This document shows positions 61,841 to 64,000 of a DNA stretch of 64,000 nt, one piece after another. The first letter of the stretch is position 1. Every line of letters begins with the position of its first letter. Both the position numbers and the translations under genes were made by a program. The DNA comes from CALINF01 sp039980455 (lineage in GTDB: Bacteria; Pseudomonadota; Gammaproteobacteria; Pseudomonadales; Halieaceae), in contig JBDXCG010000004.1 in NCBI GenBank assembly GCA_039980455.1, positions 248,001 through 312,000 of the forward strand, in the 5' to 3' direction. The notes below the pieces were generated by a model. The model made no database searches. It was not told the DNA's origin and was given only the letters and a program-made list of their open reading frames with translations.

Positions 61841-62086
61841 TCAGTCAGGCAATCCTTCAGCTGCGCCCGGTTCGCCAGCGTCCATATAGGCAAAACGTGG
61901 CACAACCTGGCCGTCCACGTCGATAGTTTCACTAAACATAGACAATGGCCGGACCCACAGTGAGCGCTCACCATACAGTGGGCGATACACCACCAACTGT
62001 TCCTCTGATTCGGAATGGCGAGCTATGCCATAAACCTGATATTCACCGCCCTTGTAGTGCCGGTAGCGGCCATTGCGTAAGTCCAT
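61841..62086 (-). CDS. DUF1653 family protein
   Basis: An 81-residue protein whose main part (residues 4-65) is a DUF1653 domain: GRYRHYKGGEYQVYGIARHS, VVYRPLYGERSLWVRPLSMF. I start at the ATG at 62086; the upstream frame to 62185 is not conserved. Function unknown. It converges on the GNAT gene with a 19-base gap and is divergent from the sensor kinase. Confidence 0.82.
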   Translation of the reverse strand: MDLRNGRYRHYKGGEYQVYGIARHSESEEQLVVYRPLYGERSLWVRPLSMFSETIDVDGQVVPRFAYMDAGEPGAAEGLPD

Positions 62087-62226
62087 CGAGCTGTCTCTCC
62101 CAAACATCCAGTGAATTGCGTTAGGCTTCCCAAATAGCGCCCTGCCCCGCCATTCTGCGGTGAACTGCGGCCAAATTGCGACCAAGTGAGGCTTATTGGC
62201 GGGAAATGTCCGTATAATGCTTCCCT

Positions 62227-63321
62227 ATGAAAACGTCTGAGCTCCTACAAAACAAGAGTTACCTGTTCTGGAACCTGCAAGCCGCAGGCTGGAGTGGGTG
62301 GGCTATGTCGTTCTATCTAGGCGTCATTGTCTGGGGCCGCCCCCCTGAAAACTACGCCTGGTACCTGCCGACTATCGCCTTGATTGGAATGATTATTACG
62401 CTTGGCTTGCGCAAGATCTACCAAATCACCTGGGATCTGAGCATGGGTAAACGTGCTTTCGTGATCTTGAGCAGCTCCTACGGCGGTGCCGTCGCCTGGA
62501 TGGGGGTTCGTGGCAGCATTTTCTACAACATGTTCCCCGGAGAACGAAAGAACTACGAAGACGATACCATGGCATTCTTGGGGTACTTCGACGGTAGTAT
62601 CTCAGCATTCTGGGTAATGCTGGTCTGGAGTGCACTGTATTTTGGCATCAAGTACTACCTGCTGATGCAGGAAGAGAAGCAGCGTGGACTGAAGGCTATG
62701 GCCATGGCCCACGAGGCCCAGTTAAAGATGCTGCGCTACCAACTCAATCCGCATTTCTTGTTCAATACGCTGAACGCAATTTCCACACTCATTCTCGACA
62801 AGGATACCGAGCTGGCCAATACCATGGTCACACGCCTCAGCAGGTTCCTGCGCTACAGCTTGGACAACGATCCCATGTTGCGGGTAACCGTTGATGAAGA
62901 AATCGAGTCGTTAAAACTCTATCTCGATATCGAGAAAGTACGCTTTGACGAACGTCTGCAACTGCACTTCGACATTGAGCCAGAAGCGCGGTCTGCCTTA
63001 ATGCCCAGCCTGCTACTACAGCCACTGGTTGAAAATTCGATAAAATACGCTATTGCTAATGCTATAAACGGGGGCTCTATCGGTGTGAGCGCCAAGGTAG
63101 TGGCAGGCGAGCTGCACCTTCGCGTGGCAGACGATGGTCCGGGCTTGGATCTGCGCCGCGGTAAACTACCTAAGGGTGGTGGTGTAGGTCTGGCAAACTG
63201 TCGCGAGCGCCTGAAAGAAATTTACGGAGACAACCAGGCATTCCGACTGAGTGATACTGAACCGCATGGGCTCACAATCAGCATACGGATTCCATTGGAA
63301 GAGAGAAAAAAAGAATCATGA
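62227..63321 (+). CDS. LytS-type sensor histidine kinase, AlgZ-like
   Basis: A 364-residue inner-membrane kinase. About four membrane helices (15-37, 45-63, 76-95, 125-145) precede the kinase region with the phosphoacceptor His176 in YQLNPHFLFNTLNAIST. The ATPase domain has LLQPLVENSIKYA, VADDGPGLDLRRG and GGVGLANCRERL. It overlaps the response-regulator gene by 4 bases (ATGA), the algZ-algR arrangement. In Pseudomonas the pair governs alginate and type IV pili; here that is inference. Confidence 0.88.
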   Translation: MKTSELLQNKSYLFWNLQAAGWSGWAMSFYLGVIVWGRPPENYAWYLPTIALIGMIITLGLRKIYQITWDLSMGKRAFVILSSSYGGAVAWMGVRGSIFYNMFPGERKNYEDDTMAFLGYFDGSISAFWVMLVWSALYFGIKYYLLMQEEKQRGLKAMAMAHEAQLKMLRYQLNPHFLFNTLNAISTLILDKDTELANTMVTRLSRFLRYSLDNDPMLRVTVDEEIESLKLYLDIEKVRFDERLQLHFDIEPEARSALMPSLLLQPLVENSIKYAIANAINGGSIGVSAKVVAGELHLRVADDGPGLDLRRGKLPKGGGVGLANCRERLKEIYGDNQAFRLSDTEPHGLTISIRIPLEERKKES

Positions 63322-64000
63322 ACTCGCTGACTGCAATAATTGTTGACGATGAAAGCCTGGCCCGGCGTGGCCTCTCCCTGCGCCTGCAGCAAATTCCGCA
63401 GGTAGATGTGATTGGCGAGTGCAGCAACGGGCAGGAGGCTCTCGCACTCATCGCAGAACAGTCACCTGACCTGGTGTTTCTGGACATCCAAATGCCAGGC
63501 CTGAATGGCTTTGACGTCATAGGCCAACTACAGGCTGACGAGATGCCCATGGTTATCTTTGTGACTGCATTTGACGAGTATGCGGTAGACGCCTTCAAGG
63601 TTCATGCCGTCGACTACGTATTAAAGCCGATCGACGACGACCGGCTGCATGAGGCAATCGAACGCGCGACCCTCCACCACCAGCAACAGGAGTCGACGCG
63701 GACGAAAGAAAAACTGGTGGAGATGGTAATGGGCATGACGGGTGCCAGCGCAACCTCTATCGAACAAATGGCCGAGTCTTCCAATCCCGTACAAAACTGG
63801 CCAGAGAAAATCTCAATCAAAGACGGTAGCGAAATTCATTTCATCAAAGTGGCAGATATCCAGTGGGTCGATGCTGCGGGTGACTACATGTGTGTGCACG
63901 CCGGCGGTGAAACGCACATCATGCGCACAACGATGAAGCAGTTAGAAGCATTGCTGAATCCCACCATTTTCCTGCGCGTACATCGCTCTACTATCGTCAA
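63318..64000 (+). CDS. LytTR response regulator, AlgR-like, cut by window end
   Basis: The first 227 residues are visible. The receiver domain has the acidic pair Asp10-Asp11 and the phosphorylation Asp56 in VFLDIQMPGLNGFD, then Lys in YVLKPIDDDRLHEA. After a linker rich in Gln and Glu comes a LytTR DNA-binding domain (KISIKDGSEIHFIKVADIQW, VHRSTIV). The reading frame is open to the window edge. Translation is coupled to the kinase by a 4-base overlap. Confidence 0.9.
   Translation, partial: MNSLTAIIVDDESLARRGLSLRLQQIPQVDVIGECSNGQEALALIAEQSPDLVFLDIQMPGLNGFDVIGQLQADEMPMVIFVTAFDEYAVDAFKVHAVDYVLKPIDDDRLHEAIERATLHHQQQESTRTKEKLVEMVMGMTGASATSIEQMAESSNPVQNWPEKISIKDGSEIHFIKVADIQWVDAAGDYMCVHAGGETHIMRTTMKQLEALLNPTIFLRVHRSTIV

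Noticed and set aside
1..64000. Defence system, prophage, integrative element, secretion or biosynthetic cluster
   Set aside because: I read both strands for integrases, transposases, restriction or toxin-antitoxin pairs, phage structural genes and NRPS/PKS motifs and found none. The nearest to a special system are the sigmaE lipid operon and the FAN1-helicase pair.

Overview
The window is a chromosomal stretch of a gammaproteobacterium, probably a marine relative of the Pseudomonas/Cellvibrionales branch. This rests on gene content and order: priA-argS-SPOR-hslVU-DUF971, ubiE-ubiJ-ubiB-hisI-hisE-tatABC, typA-glnA-ntrBC-trmL-secB-grxC-rhodanese-gpmI-envC-ctpA, hisBHAF and mutY-yggX follow the order I remember from the origin-proximal part of Pseudomonas aeruginosa. 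The genus is inference. Coding density is high and base composition looks even. I see no prophage, insertion sequence, integron, CRISPR array, rRNA operon or recognisable defence island.

Layout. 1-11 kb: housekeeping genes on the plus strand, namely the replication-restart helicase end, arginyl-tRNA synthetase, an FtsN-like SPOR protein, the HslVU protease behind a clear sigma32-type promoter, ubiquinone genes, hisI/hisE and the Tat translocase. 11-18.5 kb: an MscS-type channel, an MsbA-like ABC exporter, a hemerythrin-domain protein and a three-gene proton-translocating transhydrogenase. 18.8-23.5 kb: a sigmaE/ChrR-type stress module, with an ECF sigma factor and zinc anti-sigma factor divergent from a flavoprotein, DUF1365 and CFA-synthase operon. 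Both arms are headed by matching TGATCC-N18-TA(A/T)-type promoters. 23.5-27.5 kb: a FAN1-type VRR-NUC nuclease followed by a nuclease-helicase fusion of the Rad3/XPD type, a likely DNA-crosslink repair pair. 27.5-44.6 kb: transporters, a PQQ-dependent dehydrogenase, EpmA/EF-P, a large PilZ-like protein of unknown role, SerB, a membrane protein with a decayed cyclase-like domain, ParC, a cNMP-type sensor protein, SlyD, ElaA, Dtd and TypA. 44.8-49.8 kb: the nitrogen-control block, in which glnA and ntrBC each have their own NtrC site(s) and a sigma54 promoter. 49.8-60.4 kb: secretion, redox, glycolysis, cell-division amidase control, histidine synthesis and MutY/YggX. 60.4-60.8 kb: tRNA-Phe with a 102-bp tandem repeat array carrying copies of the tRNA 3' end and its terminator, very like the arrangement reported for E. 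coli tyrT. 60.8-64 kb: a small potassium-channel-like protein, a GNAT acetyltransferase, a DUF1653 protein and an AlgZ/AlgR-type two-component pair cut by the window end.

The most interesting items are the tRNA-Phe tail repeats, the divergent sigmaE promoters with their lipid-modifying operon, the FAN1 plus helicase pair, and the independent sigma54/NtrC control of ntrBC. All readings are by eye from the sequence; no database search was run.
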